64,000 bases of DNA from PALSA-188 sp050746185 (lineage in GTDB: Bacteria > Acidobacteriota > Terriglobia > Terriglobales > Acidobacteriaceae). The stretch lies in contig JBOGLA010000016.1 of NCBI GenBank assembly GCA_050746185.1, positions 62,001 to 126,000 of the forward strand, read 5' to 3'. Within the stretch, counting starts at the first letter, position 1; every line of letters starts with the position of its first letter. A program made the position numbers and the translations under genes. Under the pieces are notes generated by a model, which was not told the DNA's origin, searched no databases, and saw only the letters and a list, made by a program, of their open reading frames with translations. Shown piece by piece: positions 1 through 8,608 of this stretch.

Positions 1-2
1 TG

Positions 3-47
3 CAACTGGCATTCGACGGCGGCGTGAAGGCTACGTTCGTGCTCTAA
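3..47 (+). CDS. C-terminal end of an upstream protein (partial)
   Basis: A frame open from the window edge ends at TAA 45-47 and encodes QLAFDGGVKATFVL. It lies 11 bases before the next start on the same strand, so it is probably the last gene upstream in the same transfer operon. Too little is present to assign a function. Confidence 0.4.
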   Translation, partial: QLAFDGGVKATFVL

Positions 48-58
48 CGCGACGATAG

Positions 59-286
59 ATGAAAGGTGAACCACAAGTCGCAAAAATGTGCCAACGCCTC
101 GCGGAACGCAACACGCAGGAGGCTGAGGAGGGCATCTCGCGAAGTATTCTGCGCCGGATCGAAGACCCGCTCAGACCCCGCGGCCAGAACGGACGGTTTC
201 GGGTCAACCCATTTCTGTTGCTGCTGGCGCTGCTCGGCGTTCTTGCCATGGCCACATTTCTGTTCTTCAACTTTAGTCAGCTATGA
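59..286 (+). CDS. Small single-pass membrane protein next to coupling ATPase
   Basis: This 75-residue protein has a charged N-terminal half and one hydrophobic segment at about residues 51-71, so it is a predicted single-pass membrane protein with its N-terminus probably cytoplasmic. Its TGA stop overlaps the ATG of the coupling ATPase as ATGA, which implies translational coupling. It may be a small membrane partner of that ATPase, but I do not recognise a named family. ATG 86 is an alternative start. Confidence 0.65.
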   Translation: MKGEPQVAKMCQRLAERNTQEAEEGISRSILRRIEDPLRPRGQNGRFRVNPFLLLLALLGVLAMATFLFFNFSQL

Positions 287-2091
287 CTCCGGAAAACGAC
301 TATCGGCTTGGACGCCGTGCTTATCATCAAGGCCAGGAAGAGAGTGTTGCGGCAGTCCTCGCCATCGTTGCAATCCTCATACTTGCCCTTATTTCATTCG
401 TCTTGGTGGATCGCTTTCACGTTCGTCCCGCACAATTGGTCGAGGTCTCCATTTATTTGTTCCTTGCCATCGTGGCCTCGGTCTCGGTCGCATGGTATGC
501 GCTCACCTTGCGCAAGCGACGGGCGGCAAACTGGCCTCATCCTCCTTTATTTACAAGTCAGGCCAAGGATCGTAACGCGGTCACGGCCGCGCAGGAACAG
601 AACGCGATCGTACTCGGCTATGACGTGCACGGCATGCCCTGGTTCTGGTCGGATGCGACGCGGGTAATGCAGTCGGTGGTGTTTGGCGCCACGGGTTCCG
701 GCAAGACCACTCTGCTCAAGAACATCATCAGCCAGGACGTCTTCCGCCTGATCGGCCCTCCGGGCGACCAACACCGGATTCCCATGGTCATCTTTGACGG
801 CAAGGGCGACCGGGAATTTCTTTCCGACCTTTTGCCTGCCATCGAGACCGCCGGAAGAATGCACCAGTTGCGTCTCCTCGACCCATCGCGGCCCGACATC
901 TCGGCCCGTTACAATCCCTTCTTCAGCCCGCACGGGCTCTACCAGGAGCACGCTAACTTTGTTTTTGAGTCGTTTGACCTGAAAGAAGACTTCTTTCACG
1001 GGCATCAGGCCATGTATTTGAACGATCTGGTCCGGGTGCTCGCGCACACCGGCAAGCGTTTCAACACACATGACGTGCTGGTTCTGGCCCTGGATCAGCA
1101 GGTCCTCAGACAACAGATGGCGATTGCCCGGACCCTTCTTGAGAAGCAATCGAACGTGACCACGCAGCGCCGCTTGAATCTTGAGATGTCAGTCCGCAAC
1201 CTGCAACAGTCGTTTGAAGACCGGGAGCGTGTGCCCAAGATCCAGGGACTTCTCAACGAACTCATGACGTTTTTGGAAGACGATCTATCGATCATCACCG
1301 GCGTGTACGATGACTTGCTCTCGCTCGATCAAGTCATCGAACAGGAACTGATCCTATTCGTCTCGCTCAATACCAACAAGAACTCCAAAGCCGTAACCTC
1401 CCTTGGTCGCATGTTACTGCAGAACATGCAATTGATGATCGGACGACGGTATGAGGATGAACAGGAGCGCAGGCGCGAGAACCGTCCCATGGTCAGCGTG
1501 ATCCTCGACGAGTTCGCCCCATTTGCCTATTCGAAGTTTGCGCACATATTGCAAACGGCACGCGGCACCAACACCGCTTTCCTGTTCGCTCTGCAGGCGC
1601 TGCCGCAGTTGTTGTCGGTGAGCCGAGGTTTCAAGGACGATGTTTCTTCCGCGCCCAATACGACGATGCTCCTGCACACACGCGATGAGGAGACGGCGCA
1701 GTATTTTCTGAAAGCCTCGGCCCGCGTTCCGCGGAAGCGGCGCACCTTAACCGTCCAGCGCACCGGCATATTCGAAGATAAGTACAAGCCAATCGGTTTC
1801 GGCAGCGAGACCGACATCAAAGATACGCGCGCGCAGGATGAGCACATAAAGAATCTCCCGGTTGGGCAGATGGAAATCCTGATGAGTGACAGCCGTCAAG
1901 GTACGCTTCATTCCTCTCTTCATGTTCGCGTACCGCGCCAGTACCGCTTTCCCGGGTTTGAGCCGCGCATCTACCCCAGGCTTGAAAGGGTGCCGCGGGC
2001 GGAAGGCGCGCATCTGCGTTTTGGAGACCCCGCCCTGGTGCGCCGCAGCGGCCGGCTTAGTGTCAAAAATGGTCGTGTGACATGGACTTGA
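283..2091 (+). CDS. VirD4/TraD-like type IV coupling ATPase
   Basis: This 602-residue membrane-anchored ATPase would link transferred DNA to a secretion channel. Two N-terminal membrane segments lie at about residues 21-42 and 51-74. The Walker A motif GATGSGKT is at residues 135-142 and a Walker B-like VILDEF at about 408-413. The layout and length match TraD/VirD4/TraG-type coupling proteins of the FtsK/HerA superfamily. It overlaps both neighbours (4 bases upstream, 10 bases downstream), so it sits in a tight operon. No relaxase is visible nearby; it could instead serve a plasmid-like transfer system whose other genes lie upstream of the window. Confidence 0.88.
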   Translation: MTPENDYRLGRRAYHQGQEESVAAVLAIVAILILALISFVLVDRFHVRPAQLVEVSIYLFLAIVASVSVAWYALTLRKRRAANWPHPPLFTSQAKDRNAVTAAQEQNAIVLGYDVHGMPWFWSDATRVMQSVVFGATGSGKTTLLKNIISQDVFRLIGPPGDQHRIPMVIFDGKGDREFLSDLLPAIETAGRMHQLRLLDPSRPDISARYNPFFSPHGLYQEHANFVFESFDLKEDFFHGHQAMYLNDLVRVLAHTGKRFNTHDVLVLALDQQVLRQQMAIARTLLEKQSNVTTQRRLNLEMSVRNLQQSFEDRERVPKIQGLLNELMTFLEDDLSIITGVYDDLLSLDQVIEQELILFVSLNTNKNSKAVTSLGRMLLQNMQLMIGRRYEDEQERRRENRPMVSVILDEFAPFAYSKFAHILQTARGTNTAFLFALQALPQLLSVSRGFKDDVSSAPNTTMLLHTRDEETAQYFLKASARVPRKRRTLTVQRTGIFEDKYKPIGFGSETDIKDTRAQDEHIKNLPVGQMEILMSDSRQGTLHSSLHVRVPRQYRFPGFEPRIYPRLERVPRAEGAHLRFGDPALVRRSGRLSVKNGRVTWT

Positions 2092-2879
2092 CCCGCACAT
2101 CCAGGCTTGTGATCACCAGGCTATTGTTGGGGATTTTACCTCTTTTTGCGGGGGCCCAGCAGCGGCAGTCGTACGATCCCGCCGGTCCGGAACGGTCCTC
2201 GCAGCCCCAACAAGGCTTCATAGGTTTCACGCTCAGTCGCATTAATGCGTCGAATCAGGACTACGGAAAGTGTATCGATGAGAGCCGCAAAATTCTGTTG
2301 GACGAGACTCTGAAGAACGGCTATTTCTGGTCGAACGTGGTTTCATTGGGGCTGCTCGGCTGCCTGTTCCTCATCATTATCCATCAGCGCGGGGTTCACA
2401 ATCGGCACGAATGGAAAGCGGCCGAGATGCTCGCGCAATACCAGCACGCTCTCTCCGCCGCCGACGCCAAGGTGGACGAGGCTGCCAAGAAAAACCTTGA
2501 GTTGATCGAGGCTCTGAGGACGCTGAGGGAAACCGCCATTCGTTCGACAGCCGCTCCGGCGGACGTGCTAGAGCGTACTCTGCTAACGCAGCCGCGGAAC
2601 CGAGTGTCTCCCGCACAGCCTTTGCCAGCGGCGCCAGCGGCAGACCCCTCTCCCAAGCCGGCTTCTGCGCGCTCGGCGAGCACGGCATCCGCGACAGAAT
2701 CCGTCAACCAGATGGGCCTGTTCAAGCCCGATGTAGAACTCATCATGAAAGTCAATTCGCTCGAACAACAACTTGGTCATTCCCGCGAGGAAGCCAAGCA
2801 ACTCCGCCGGCAACTAGGCGAAACCGATCGGCGGTTTCAGTCGGAGCAAGGGAAGAACCGCAGCCTCAAAGGCGCATAA
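2082..2879 (+). CDS. Envelope protein with signal peptide, membrane segment and coiled coil
   Basis: This 265-residue protein has an N-terminal signal-like segment ending near GAQQ (residues 1-26), a hydrophobic span around residues 87-103, an Ala/Pro-rich linker at about 165-205 and a charged, heptad-like C-terminus from about residue 220. It overlaps the coupling ATPase by 10 bases, which suggests a structural partner in the transfer apparatus. No enzymatic motif is visible and the family is not recognised. Confidence 0.7.
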   Translation: MDLTRTSRLVITRLLLGILPLFAGAQQRQSYDPAGPERSSQPQQGFIGFTLSRINASNQDYGKCIDESRKILLDETLKNGYFWSNVVSLGLLGCLFLIIIHQRGVHNRHEWKAAEMLAQYQHALSAADAKVDEAAKKNLELIEALRTLRETAIRSTAAPADVLERTLLTQPRNRVSPAQPLPAAPAADPSPKPASARSASTASATESVNQMGLFKPDVELIMKVNSLEQQLGHSREEAKQLRRQLGETDRRFQSEQGKNRSLKGA

Positions 2880-2918
2880 CGGGACAGCCCAAAGAACCAG
2901 GAAGGAGTTCTAACCAAA

Positions 2919-3266
2919 GTGTCGAACGACAAAAAACGAGGCCAGTCGGGCGAAGCTAAGGGACGGCTGGACAAGTTTAAATCTGACGACGACCTGAGGC
3001 CGATTGAAGATCGCAATCAGTACGAACAGCGGATTAATTCCTTGCCTCCCGAGCAAAAAGAACTGGCCCAGCAGAGCACGCGACTTGCCGACCTATGCCA
3101 GTACTTCTCCCGGCAGAGCATGGACATTCCGCCAAGAGTCCTCGAACAAGTTGGGCGGCTTTCGACGCTGGCAATCGCGGAACGCATTCGCGCTATGAAG
3201 GACATCAATCAGACACTGATGGAGTACCTCAATGATGTTGGTCAAGATCCTGGGATTCGGCAGTAA
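2919..3266 (+). CDS. Small hydrophilic protein of transfer operon
   Basis: The protein has 115 residues, is highly charged and probably soluble. It starts with GTG 2919 after a GGAAGGAG ribosome site about 11 bases upstream. There is no signal peptide or known motif. It overlaps the next gene by 35 bases. Position between transfer and replication genes suggests an accessory role in the element; function unknown. Confidence 0.65.
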   Translation: MSNDKKRGQSGEAKGRLDKFKSDDDLRPIEDRNQYEQRINSLPPEQKELAQQSTRLADLCQYFSRQSMDIPPRVLEQVGRLSTLAIAERIRAMKDINQTLMEYLNDVGQDPGIRQ

Positions 3267-3783
3267 TTGGTGGACCAGGTTCGGGCGCGATCCGCGAGAC
3301 CGGTTTCGCTACACCAGGCACGCTGCCTACTTTAACTCCACGGGTTTGCGCTGCGGACGCAAGGTGATGCGTCACTGGATCGTTCCCGGGCTGATTCGTT
3401 TTAACGGGGTGGGAGATTTCAACCCGCAGTTCCCGAACCGATGTCTTGGAGAGACATTCGAATGCAGCGATCTCGTCTTTGATTTAGGCGGCAACCGCGT
3501 ATTGTTTCGAAGAGCCAAGAAGCCGGTGACCTGGCCCGACTACCACCTGGTTAGCGTATCCAGCGAGCGATACGGCGTGCTCGATTTCGAGAATCCTGCG
3601 TGGAAGTCCGACTCGGTCCCGGCAATCGCCGTCAGCAGATTGCGTGACCAACAGGAAGCCATGCTGCTCATGAGGCCGCACGATTGGCTCCGGACCAACC
3701 TCGGGTTCTGGCAGCTTAGAGTCGCTTCGAGTCTTCCGAACGGGGCGTCGCTGGAGCTACTCGAAGACGCGGTCTTGAACTGA
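3232..3783 (+). CDS. Hypothetical protein of transfer/replication operon
   Basis: This 183-residue protein is rich in Trp, Arg and Phe. It has no signal peptide or long hydrophobic segment and no motif I recognise. The chosen start (ATG 3232, with a second ATG directly after) has GGAG 8 bases upstream and overlaps the preceding gene. It lies 12 bases upstream of the replication-relaxation-like gene, so it is probably cotranscribed with it. Confidence 0.65.
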   Translation: MMLVKILGFGSNWWTRFGRDPRDRFRYTRHAAYFNSTGLRCGRKVMRHWIVPGLIRFNGVGDFNPQFPNRCLGETFECSDLVFDLGGNRVLFRRAKKPVTWPDYHLVSVSSERYGVLDFENPAWKSDSVPAIAVSRLRDQQEAMLLMRPHDWLRTNLGFWQLRVASSLPNGASLELLEDAVLN

Positions 3784-3795
3784 GGATCATTGCTA

Positions 3796-4560
3796 ATGCG
3801 ATACGCCAAAGGCAGTCTCGTCATCAGTGGAGAACGCGACATCCCGTTGCTTCGTCAGGTGCGCAATTCGCGCTTCGTGAGCCACCAGCAGCTGTTTGAG
3901 TTCATGAAGTTCAGCGGCTTTGATCGTTCGCGCAACAGCTTCAACTGGCGCGTAAGGAGACTTGTGAAGTACTGCCAATTGGAGCTTTGTCACGGCGCTT
4001 ACGGGGCAGGCTCCGCCGTCTATCGGATCGACCGAGGTGGTCTCGCAATGCTCGAACATCATGGACAATTTACGACCGTCTTGCACTCGAATACCGAGCA
4101 TCTTCCGCACGTTTCCCAGGTGCTTCATGCGCTCGAATTGAACCGAATTCAGTTAGCGCTGGCGCACAGGAACCTGCTTGCCAGCTGGCAATCGGAAGTC
4201 GAAGTCGCATCCTTCAATACCATTGCGCACTCTCCCTATCAGAAGGACTATGACGCGATCGTCGAGGTTTGGATGGGCGACAGAACGGCGCGATTTGCCA
4301 TCGAGTACGAGCGCACCTTAAAGAGCTTCAAACAGTACGAACGGATACGGACGGCGCTCGAAGCTGAGCGCCAGATCGGCTGCATTTTGTATCTGACCTC
4401 GGGCGTCGAGGTCCTGCTCCACTTGGTCCGCGAGTTCGAGTCGGTTACGAAGCCACTCGCATTTGCCAATGCCGGCGACTTCGCAACAACGCTTTTGGAC
4501 ACAACCGTCGTGACTGGCCGCGACGCGGCCACAGCCAGGTTCCGCGAGTTGCTCCAATGA
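3796..4560 (+). CDS. Replication-relaxation-like winged-helix protein
   Basis: This 254-residue protein has an N-terminal helix-turn-helix-like region (about residues 15-75, with a SFNWRVRRLVK recognition-helix pattern) and a C-terminal domain containing KDYDAIVEV and FAIEYERTLKS. The acidic and Lys/Arg-flanked pattern of the second half is what I know from replication-relaxation family proteins of plasmids and ICEs, which act in replication initiation or DNA relaxation. ATG 3796 is preferred over TTG 3790 because GAGG lies 10 bases upstream of it. The family assignment is from memory of the pattern and moderate in certainty. Confidence 0.6.
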   Translation: MRYAKGSLVISGERDIPLLRQVRNSRFVSHQQLFEFMKFSGFDRSRNSFNWRVRRLVKYCQLELCHGAYGAGSAVYRIDRGGLAMLEHHGQFTTVLHSNTEHLPHVSQVLHALELNRIQLALAHRNLLASWQSEVEVASFNTIAHSPYQKDYDAIVEVWMGDRTARFAIEYERTLKSFKQYERIRTALEAERQIGCILYLTSGVEVLLHLVREFESVTKPLAFANAGDFATTLLDTTVVTGRDAATARFRELLQ

Positions 4561-5198
4561 CCTTCCCGTCATTGCCTCCTATTTGCCTGGTTATTGAGCT
4601 TTTCTCGCGGTGTCTCCGCGGTGTTTACGTCGTGGATATGCGCTTTTTGGAGGGTGCGTAAGATGCCTGCCCGCCGTAGCTTGCGTTCTGACTATCCTCT
4701 TAATTCGATATCCGTTGAAGCTCCGTCTGTTTTTGGTTTTCAGTCTCAAAATGGTGCCGCTGTTTCGCCGTTCCATGCTGCGTCGATCTATGCCGTTGCT
4801 TTCGGATCGTCGAATCGCGGATCCCTGACATTGAATGCGTCTGCTGCCAGATTGTCCGTTTGGCGCAATCTAGCGAACGGTTTTCGAAGGTGCAGGCTTA
4901 ACATCCGCCGCTTCTCGCGGCATGAAGACGCCCTTAGATGCTCGCACTGTTTTCCTGCTCGCAGTTGGATGCTGCAGTCCGTCCGTGGCCTCTGCCTGCG
5001 CGTTTTTACGCGATCACTGAACACGATTCCAAACTGGGAACGGGATAGGCATCACGCGCTCAGTTTCCAGTCATCTCGCCGCGCAATCTGGGATCTAGAA
5101 CACAAGTACATTGCTGTGTCACTCAGAGATTGCGCTCTGCCGGCACCGGATTCGTCGCCCGTCAAGAGCAAGCCAGATCCTACAGAAAGGAACACATT
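4561..5198 (+). other. Gene-free 640-base region in the replication operon
   Basis: No convincing gene is present here. The open frames on both strands give Arg/Ser/Cys-rich translations without domain features. The sequence is pyrimidine-rich near its start and has two close copies of CGCGGTGT around 4606-4623. Lying between the replication-relaxation gene and the primase gene, it could hold a promoter, an origin or a long leader; none can be shown by eye. Confidence 0.4.
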
Positions 5199-5573
5199 AT
5201 GTTGCAAAGTAGAGGACCATTAAGGTTTCACCCGCTGTTTACAACCGAAGACATTGGCTTGTGGAAGGATCCAAGTGTGGAACACGCGATCAAGGTCTTT
5301 CTGTACATCGGCGAGGCGGTCGCATCGCGTTGGATCGAAATGCCGAGGGGCGTATTGCTGTTGCAAACTGTCCCCGACGATCCCCAGTCCGGAGCCATCT
5401 ACCTGTACGACCGTGAACAACATATTTTCTATTTCATGGCGTTCAGAGATGGACGCGATGACAGTCTCACCGTCGACGAGTTCGAGCAACTCGTAACCGA
5501 ATATGACCTGGTGTCGTGGGCCGCAAATCCGGAGGTTCTGCCGGCGGTTGTGTCGATGCCGGCAACTGCCTGA
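5199..5573 (+). CDS. Hypothetical soluble protein upstream of primase
   Basis: The product has 124 residues. ATG 5199 is chosen over upstream in-frame starts because GAAAGGA lies about 8 bases before it and the region upstream has noncoding-like composition. The protein is acidic and soluble, with no signal peptide. It contains a central beta-rich stretch around VLLLQTVPDD and ends before the primase by 15 bases. Function is unknown; probably cotranscribed with the primase. Confidence 0.7.
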   Translation: MLQSRGPLRFHPLFTTEDIGLWKDPSVEHAIKVFLYIGEAVASRWIEMPRGVLLLQTVPDDPQSGAIYLYDREQHIFYFMAFRDGRDDSLTVDEFEQLVTEYDLVSWAANPEVLPAVVSMPATA

Positions 5574-5588
5574 AGAACGAGGTGAGTT

Positions 5589-6536
5589 ATGGACAGGCCA
5601 GGCGCAGCGACCATCGAAACGGCGGCACGGTACTTCGATCTGTTCGTGAACCGCCTGGCCTACACCGTGCAGTCCTCGAGACCGGCCGGGAACGGCAAAT
5701 ACTATTACTACCGCCCGAAGGACTGCCGGCGATTGTCGATTGAAATGCTGTGCGAACACTTGGACGGCCAGATCACCGTCGGCCTCTATGCGCTCAACCC
5801 GAAGACGCAACGCTCCAAGTGGGTTGCCATTGACGCCGACTATGAGAATGCGCTCGACGACCTACTCAAGCTGCAATGGGAGCTGCGCCATGACGGAGTA
5901 GAGGCGGCGCTCGAAAAGTCGCGCCGCGGGGCTCATCTCTGGATCTTTGCTGCGAAACCGCTGCTCGCGCGAGAGTGCCGGACATACATCTACAACCTGG
6001 CTCGCCGGCTAAGAGTGCCAGTGAAAGGAGGCGCCGGGCTGGCGGAAGGAATCGAGGTATTCCCACGCCAGGACCAGCTGGGGCCGGATGAATTCGGGAA
6101 CGCGATCAGGGCGCCTCTTGGCGTGCATCGTGCAGTCGAAAGGCGGTATTGGTTCTACGGCGCAAACTACAAGATCGAAAGGCAACTGGACTACCTGGAG
6201 CGGCTTAAGAAGATCACGGAGGTGGAGATGACGGCTTTCACCGACGGCCTTCAAACGCCGGAAGAGTTCCGGCCCAGACCCAAGGTGCAACTGCCCCCCT
6301 ACGATCCTATGCGGCGGGAGTTTCGGATTCTCGATCACGTTCAACCAGGGAGCAAGCGGTCTGGTAACTACTGGGCAAAGTGTCCGTCCTGCGCGGACCA
6401 GGGACGGGATAAAAGCGCAGACAATCTTGCGATTTCGCTCGCCGATCCGCGCAAGTACAAGTGTTGGGCCGGATGCACCAAGGAGATGATCCGCGCAGCG
6501 CTAGGGCATCCAATTCGAGTCAGGATCGCGGTATGA
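5589..6536 (+). CDS. Archaeo-eukaryotic-type primase with C-terminal zinc finger
   Basis: A 315-residue predicted DNA primase of the AEP superfamily, TOTE/plasmid type. AEP motif I is IDAD at residues 81-84 (two metal-binding Asp), motif II SRRGAHLW at 111-118 with its conserved His, and a third conserved block FPRQDQLG...GNAIRAPLGVHR lies at about 158-181. At the C-terminus a CPSC...CWAGC arrangement (about residues 261-295) resembles the CHC2 zinc site of bacterial primases. The start ATG 5589 follows AGGTGA. The stop overlaps the next ATG as ATGA. It would synthesise primers for replication of the element. Confidence 0.85.
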   Translation: MDRPGAATIETAARYFDLFVNRLAYTVQSSRPAGNGKYYYYRPKDCRRLSIEMLCEHLDGQITVGLYALNPKTQRSKWVAIDADYENALDDLLKLQWELRHDGVEAALEKSRRGAHLWIFAAKPLLARECRTYIYNLARRLRVPVKGGAGLAEGIEVFPRQDQLGPDEFGNAIRAPLGVHRAVERRYWFYGANYKIERQLDYLERLKKITEVEMTAFTDGLQTPEEFRPRPKVQLPPYDPMRREFRILDHVQPGSKRSGNYWAKCPSCADQGRDKSADNLAISLADPRKYKCWAGCTKEMIRAALGHPIRVRIAV

Positions 6537-7240
6537 AAATGAAACCCGGAGAAACAGGTCGAACCAATCAACTGGAGCAGCGAGAATTCATTGCCCGGCA
6601 GGGGTTGCGGTTCCCGGCGATCACACTGAAGCATCTTCGCTGTGTCGGCATCTACTGCCAACCTACTGTGTCGATTGAGCACCAGCACCTGGCGAAAAAG
6701 TACGTCCTTCGTGGGGTTGAATCGGGCGGTGCCACAGCCGAAATTGGTGCGTATTCCAGCTTTGTAGACGAGCACGGGAAGGCTCTGCCCTGGCTGCAGC
6801 GCGTCGACACGGTGGGCGTCAATGGCGTACATGCAATCGTTGTCTCGCCGGTTCTCGTGCGGCTGCAAATGCTGCGCATCGAGCGAACATATGATCTGCT
6901 GATCACTCGGCACAGTCTCGCAACCTCTGCAAACCAGCAAAGACCTCGGCTTGAGAGTTCAATCTTGTTTTTCGGGCGGCGAGGCTGCCTGGAAATGGAG
7001 CTGTGGGGAAAGGACTCGTCTTTCCGCGGGACAGTTTCCCCCATCTTCTTCAGTCGGGGTGGCGAGCCGACAGCGCTGCCCGATGAATTTCAGGATGCAG
7101 GCGTCCGTGTCGCAGCCGCAGTGTGCTGCGTCGGCTGCCGCCATTGTCATTTGCTTGAGCCGAAGTCGGTCGTTGAAGTTGCAGTTGCTGCAACCCTCGG
7201 GAACGAAAGCAACTTGAGTACTGCCGGCAAAGCGTCTTGA
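6533..7240 (+). CDS. Hypothetical protein coupled to primase
   Basis: This 235-residue protein has a start that overlaps the primase stop (ATGA), giving translational coupling. The in-frame extension upstream is rejected for that reason. A CCVGCRHC cluster near residue 205 could bind zinc. The sequence otherwise looks beta-rich and has no signal peptide or membrane segment. Its position between primase and Rad52-like genes suggests a role in DNA handling, but no family is recognised. Confidence 0.65.
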   Translation: MKMKPGETGRTNQLEQREFIARQGLRFPAITLKHLRCVGIYCQPTVSIEHQHLAKKYVLRGVESGGATAEIGAYSSFVDEHGKALPWLQRVDTVGVNGVHAIVVSPVLVRLQMLRIERTYDLLITRHSLATSANQQRPRLESSILFFGRRGCLEMELWGKDSSFRGTVSPIFFSRGGEPTALPDEFQDAGVRVAAAVCCVGCRHCHLLEPKSVVEVAVAATLGNESNLSTAGKAS

Positions 7241-7248
7241 GGAACTGA

Positions 7249-7440
7249 ATGAACGAGCCGCCGCATACCGATGATCTGCCTGGGATCGAGGCGGTGCTTC
7301 GAGATCCGGCGTCGTCCTTCTGGCTCAGAGCCGCTCTTCGATCCGCCCTGGCTCGCGATTCGGTTGATGTGGCCAACGACGAAGAAGCCTTGGCACGATT
7401 GTTAGACCGAAGATGCCGAGAGACATTGCGAGAGGGCTGA
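7249..7440 (+). CDS. Small acidic protein between primase and Rad52 genes
   Basis: This 63-residue protein has ATG 7249 preceded by GAGGAA at a good distance, only 8 bases after the previous stop. It is predicted helical and acidic, with no cysteines except one near the end. It reads as a real small gene because of the ribosome site and tight spacing; function unknown. Confidence 0.6.
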   Translation: MNEPPHTDDLPGIEAVLRDPASSFWLRAALRSALARDSVDVANDEEALARLLDRRCRETLREG

Positions 7441-7522
7441 ACCGGTCCCGCCTGTCGAGCCCACGGCTTTGATTTTCAACCGCAGCATCCCTTCCTTTCA
7501 TTTCATTCCTGGGAGAACCGTC

Positions 7523-8515
7523 ATGAGTGGTGCAAATGGACGTGCGGACCCGCGTGCGGGTCCGCTTGTTAACAACGTGGAGCATTCTGCCTTGACCGCG
7601 CCTTTGATGAACACACCGCCTGTCGAGCGGTTCAGTGCAGAGAAGATCCGAGCGCTAGTGGCCGAATTGGAAGTGCCATTTGATCCTTCAGTCATCGAGT
7701 GGCGAATCACCAATACAGCGAATGGACAACAACGGGGCCTAGTAGTCCCCTACGCAGACCAACGAGCCTACACGGACAGGCTCAACGAAATGTTCACTCC
7801 GGCCGGCTGGACGCGAAAGTACGCGGTGCACACCACTGCGAACTTCGAGCGAGCCAGAGACAAGAAGATCGTTGCCAAGGTGCTGATCACGTGTGAGTTG
7901 ATGATCCTTGGCTTAGGCTCGCACTCGGCGACGGGAGAGGAATGGGCAGACAATGACAACGCTTGCACTGCCGCTGAGGCGCAGGCGTTCAAAAGAGCCT
8001 GCTCGTGTTTTGGCTTGGGACGCTATCTCTACCACTTCACCGGAGTGTGGATTGACCTCGACGAGCGAAAGCGACCAAATAGCATTCCCCGGTTGTTCGG
8101 TTGGGCGACACCGCAGGGGTGGCGCCAAGGGCAAAGACCTGCTCAGCAAGAAGCAACCAGGCCGTGTGTTTCCGTCTCAAAGGAGAGAAGCACAGGGGAG
8201 ACGGACGCTCTGATCCGCGATATTGAAGCCATGGCCGATGCGATTGGCAAACGTTTATATCGCGGGGTGCTAAAGACCGTCGCGAGAGTTTGGAACCCGA
8301 CCGAGATTCGCGATCCAGCAATACTGCAACGCGTGTTGACCGAGATGTGTTCCGCGGACGCCGACCTGCGCCGATTGGACGAGGCGCTAAGCCGTGTTGA
8401 ACCGGACACACTGACGCCGATTCTTCGGTCCTTCCGGCTCAATTCGCTTGATCAATTGGATAGCTTGGATAGCCTCAGGAAAGTTGTGCGCGAGGTCGAG
8501 CGGGCGGGGAATTAA
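7523..8515 (+). CDS. Rad52/Rad22-family single-strand annealing protein
   Basis: This 330-residue protein promotes annealing of single strands in recombination. The Rad52-type domain covers about residues 30-185. It shows AYTDRLNEMFTPAGW, then a glycine-rich GLGSHSATGEEW and the characteristic AEAQAFKRACSCFGLGRYLY block. The C-terminal 130 residues are variable and helical. Start ATG 7523 follows GGGAGA. Such proteins are common on phages and conjugative elements, where they partner element-coded replication proteins; here it ends the primase operon. Confidence 0.85.
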   Translation: MSGANGRADPRAGPLVNNVEHSALTAPLMNTPPVERFSAEKIRALVAELEVPFDPSVIEWRITNTANGQQRGLVVPYADQRAYTDRLNEMFTPAGWTRKYAVHTTANFERARDKKIVAKVLITCELMILGLGSHSATGEEWADNDNACTAAEAQAFKRACSCFGLGRYLYHFTGVWIDLDERKRPNSIPRLFGWATPQGWRQGQRPAQQEATRPCVSVSKERSTGETDALIRDIEAMADAIGKRLYRGVLKTVARVWNPTEIRDPAILQRVLTEMCSADADLRRLDEALSRVEPDTLTPILRSFRLNSLDQLDSLDSLRKVVREVERAGN

Positions 8516-8608
8516 ACCCGTAAGGACCGCAAGCTACTCTTCCTATTGAGGTTAGACCAATAGCAATTGCTTCGCGCAAAATATACAATCGTATTGGATA
8601 TTTAGCAT

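Noticed and set aside
4594..5223. A 209-codon open frame on the plus strand before the primase operon
   Set aside because: The translation is Arg/Ser/Cys-rich without domain-like structure, there is no ribosome site, and it overlaps a better-supported gene start at 5199.
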